Part shown: positions 61,240 through 64,000 of the stretch, piece by piece | Layout of the letters: each line of letters opens with the position of its first letter | How positions within the stretch are numbered: position 1 is the stretch's first letter | Source: Aphis gossypii | Lineage: Eukaryota > Arthropoda > Insecta > Hemiptera > Aphididae | Assembly: GCF_020184175.1 (NCBI RefSeq) | Contig: NC_065530.1 | Span: forward strand, 37,673,260-37,737,259 | DNA: 64,000 nucleotides | Direction: 5' to 3' | Program-made: the position numbers and the translations under genes | Notes under the pieces: generated by a model | Databases searched by the model: none | What the model was told of the DNA's origin: nothing | The model's input: only the letters and a program-made list of their open reading frames with translations

Positions 61240-64000
61240 GCATCTTTCGCTCAAGTACTGTTCCTCTATTAAATACCGGTAAAGTGATGTTAAGTAATAA
61301 TATTTAAGTAAATTAAAAAACAACAATTTAATATGACTCATTGCCACAATCACGTTTTACTATATTTTTTATCAGAAAAAATATTTTTTTTTTTTTACTA
61401 ATTTCTTATATTTTTATTTCTTTAAGTTCTTCTTTGTATACAATTTTTATAATTCATTAATTTATTTCATCAATTTTATAATATTATAAAGTTGTAATTT
61501 ATGATATCAAAAACACAGGTACTTACTATAAATTAAACACATTTTGCACAATTAATTTTTATTTTTAAAAGAATCTCATTTAAATGTTATACACATATAT
61601 TTGTATGTATAAAAATTGTTATTTATAATATTAAATTTAATTGACGTACTTCAATCATTTTAAGTTATTAATGCATAGTAATTATTTTTGGTTTTCTGAT
61701 GTATAATTTATAATATATTTTATATTATAATAATTTATACTTTCATAATTCATAATTTATGAAATAATGATAAAACTTAATAACATTAATTTTAGTAAAC
61801 ATATCAATCATTAAATTTCATCTTTATTTTAAATGGAACATCTGCCTACTGAAATTTATATTTATTATTACTTTTGATATTTTCTTCTAAAATTACCATG
61901 TTTCTTAATTTAAATTTGTTCATAGATTTAATAAAAAATTTAGTCATCACAAAAACAGTCAACTTTTATTATAATCAAATCTGAATTTATAATTTTTGTG
62001 TGTGAGGATCTTTTACTTTCTTAAATGAAGAATGGTTGATATTTACTCGCAAAAAATCATTATTTGAAAATTTAAATATTCAAAAACAGATATTTTTACT
62101 ATGCATTTTTACTGGAGTTTTTATAATTTTTTTTTTTTTATATAAAACATAAATATACAACATAACTAAATGTGTTTAGTCTTCATCTATATATGCATAA
62201 TGTTTAAACGTTTTTAAAATTTACTCACCATAAAATCTCCGATGAACTAATGTAAATAAATTTTAATGTTATAACTAATCAATGTCTAATATAATAATTA
62301 ATTGGCCATAATTTTGTATTATTATTTATTTATTTTTGAACATGTCCAAGGCCATGCTAATATGGTTGTCTGTATTATCTAATTGAATGAAAACATATTT
62401 TACTGTCAGTTATTATTGTATTACTGAGTTTTAAAATTGTTTAGACATCGGATGTATTCTAGTCATACTACGGAAACAGAATTTTACCTACTTTGTCAAT
62501 TTACTAGCATTACACATTTTATGAACCTGTATAGAAATTTACAGAGTAATTTAAAACATAATATTATAATATGTATAATAAAACTTATTAATATTATTAG
62601 AATTGAGATGTCTGTGATTAATCCACAAATGAATTCAGTTTATATAATTTTTTGGTTATTTCATTGTGGCCTTTACCATTGTTATGCTCAATTTGTGCTC
62701 AAAAAAATCATTTAAATATATTTGAGAACATAATGTATTGTGCTAATAAAATTTATATATTTTAGTAGAAATATATTTTTATAAAACGTAATGTAAGTAA
62801 ACTTTACATAATTATTATCTAAGTTATAATCCAGCAATAAAAAAAGACTTATTTTAGAAATATATTGGAATATTTTTTTCTGACTATATATAATATTATA
62901 TTGTGTATGCAAATAAATAGTTATACGAAATTTATTAGATATTTATTAATTGAATGATTTAATTTTACATTTTTTATATCTGAAATTATATCTTTTAAAG
63001 TTATAACTTAATAAGATATGTTTCACTTTTCAGCCAATTTACAATTACCTAAAAAGTCTTGCATTTTTTTTTTTTTTATAATATTTGTTTAAAAAAAATA
63101 AATTTGTTCACAGAAATAATGAACATGTTAAAATGCATTTTTTTATTTTCATTTATTATTTGATTATTTAATCAATACAATATTAATTTAATAATTATTA
63201 TTTGATTTAAGGCAGTTTGTTTGTTTATATAATAAATAAGCTTTAAATTAAAAAAATATAATACTTAAATAATATTTTATCGTATTAATTGTTTAAACAC
63301 AAAAATTGTAGTTATTTCTATTTTTTAATGAAAATGGTTAAGTTTGTTTTTTAATTAATTATTTTTTTTAATAACTGCGAAGACATATAACATTTTAATT
63401 TATGCATTATTGCCTTTATTGATATACCATGTATAAACCTACTACATTAAAAACTATTGCATAGCTCAAAAAAGAACACAGTTTTTTAAAAACGGTCATT
63501 GATCGTCTAAATATTGTCTATTTTAATGATTTTTTTATAGCCTTATTCTTTAAAATAATATATTAAAACAAATGTAGTAAAAGTGTTACCTATCATGATT
63601 TTATCGCTATACCCATGATACCTATTGATGATTTTATTTTTCAATTTCTACCGGATTAAAAAATTTCCCAAGTAATACGACAATGTATATTGGTATGCGA
63701 TACATGTTAGTAATTTTCTAATGTAAGGATTCTTAATAGATGGTATTTTGATACACACACACACACAGACAACATACCGCGAAACCGTAACGGTTTTGTT
63801 GCTGTAATAATAATTTGTAAAAAATATTTTAGTGCGTCCTGTAGGTTAGGTCCTATATCGTAATAACATCACGTTTCGGCAAATTAGTCTACTATTGTGA
63901 TATTATCATAATATAATGTACTGGGGCCCAACTACGGTATTATTCGACGATTTGCCTCGTGGCGATTTTCTTTTCATATAAACCTATAACATGCCTACTA
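61240..64000. other. SLC12 3' UTR and downstream spacer
   Basis: AT-rich; the first poly(A)-like words are ATTAAA at about 61273 and AATAAA at about 61928. A (CA)n run lies at 63753-63768. The last 250 bases are somewhat richer in GC, but no exon was recognised. Confidence 0.5.
63753..63768. repeat. (CA)n microsatellite
   Basis: Eight uninterrupted CA/AC units. Confidence 0.9.

Overview
The window looks like nuclear DNA from an insect, most likely an aphid or close hemipteran. The background is strongly AT-rich, introns are short to very long with GT..AG borders, and spliced genes match animal-only families. Short TACCTA/TAGGTA words are scattered through the non-coding DNA, a habit I associate with aphid genomes; that last step is inference. 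Six protein-coding loci can be read exon by exon. No tRNA, rRNA or CRISPR was seen.

Layout. (1) 1-20723, plus strand: a chondroitin sulfate synthase (CHSY1/sqv-5 type) that enters the window already inside its first glycosyltransferase domain and crosses a 15.5-kb intron. It ends in a GC-rich exon that carries an apparent one-base deletion. (2) Inside that intron, 931 to about 5290, plus strand: a candidate nested two-exon gene with TATA and initiator. One mRNA would carry two separate small membrane-protein ORFs (47 and 57 residues), with a poly(A) signal overlapping the second stop. This is the most novel-looking item. (3) 21292-25911, minus strand: Gemin3/DDX20, the SMN-complex DEAD-box protein, in seven exons that join in frame. 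Its motif II reads DEVD and its tail contains a Cys/Glu/Asp/Tyr repeat. It is convergent with the chondroitin synthase. (4) About 26-46.4 kb: roughly 20 kb without a recognisable gene, holding several terminal-inverted-repeat elements and a long near-perfect hairpin. (5) 46411-48118, plus strand: a secreted Gly/Ser/Tyr-rich cuticle-type structural protein with resilin-like repeats. (6) 50834-53496, minus strand: IER3IP1/Yos1, an 80-residue ER-Golgi trafficking protein, head to head with (7) 55103-61239, plus strand: an SLC12 cation-chloride cotransporter of 1012 residues in 18 coding exons. Its cation-site residues differ from NKCC1, including a His where NKCC1 has the K+-site Tyr.

The genes do not form one pathway; this is an ordinary eukaryotic neighbourhood. 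Shared control is plausible only for the divergent IER3IP1/SLC12 pair, and overlapping 3' ends are plausible for the convergent CHSY1/Gemin3 pair. Non-coding space is dominated by AT-rich sequence and non-autonomous DNA transposons (pogo/Tc1-like, hAT-like and an unassigned 0.45-kb family in two copies).
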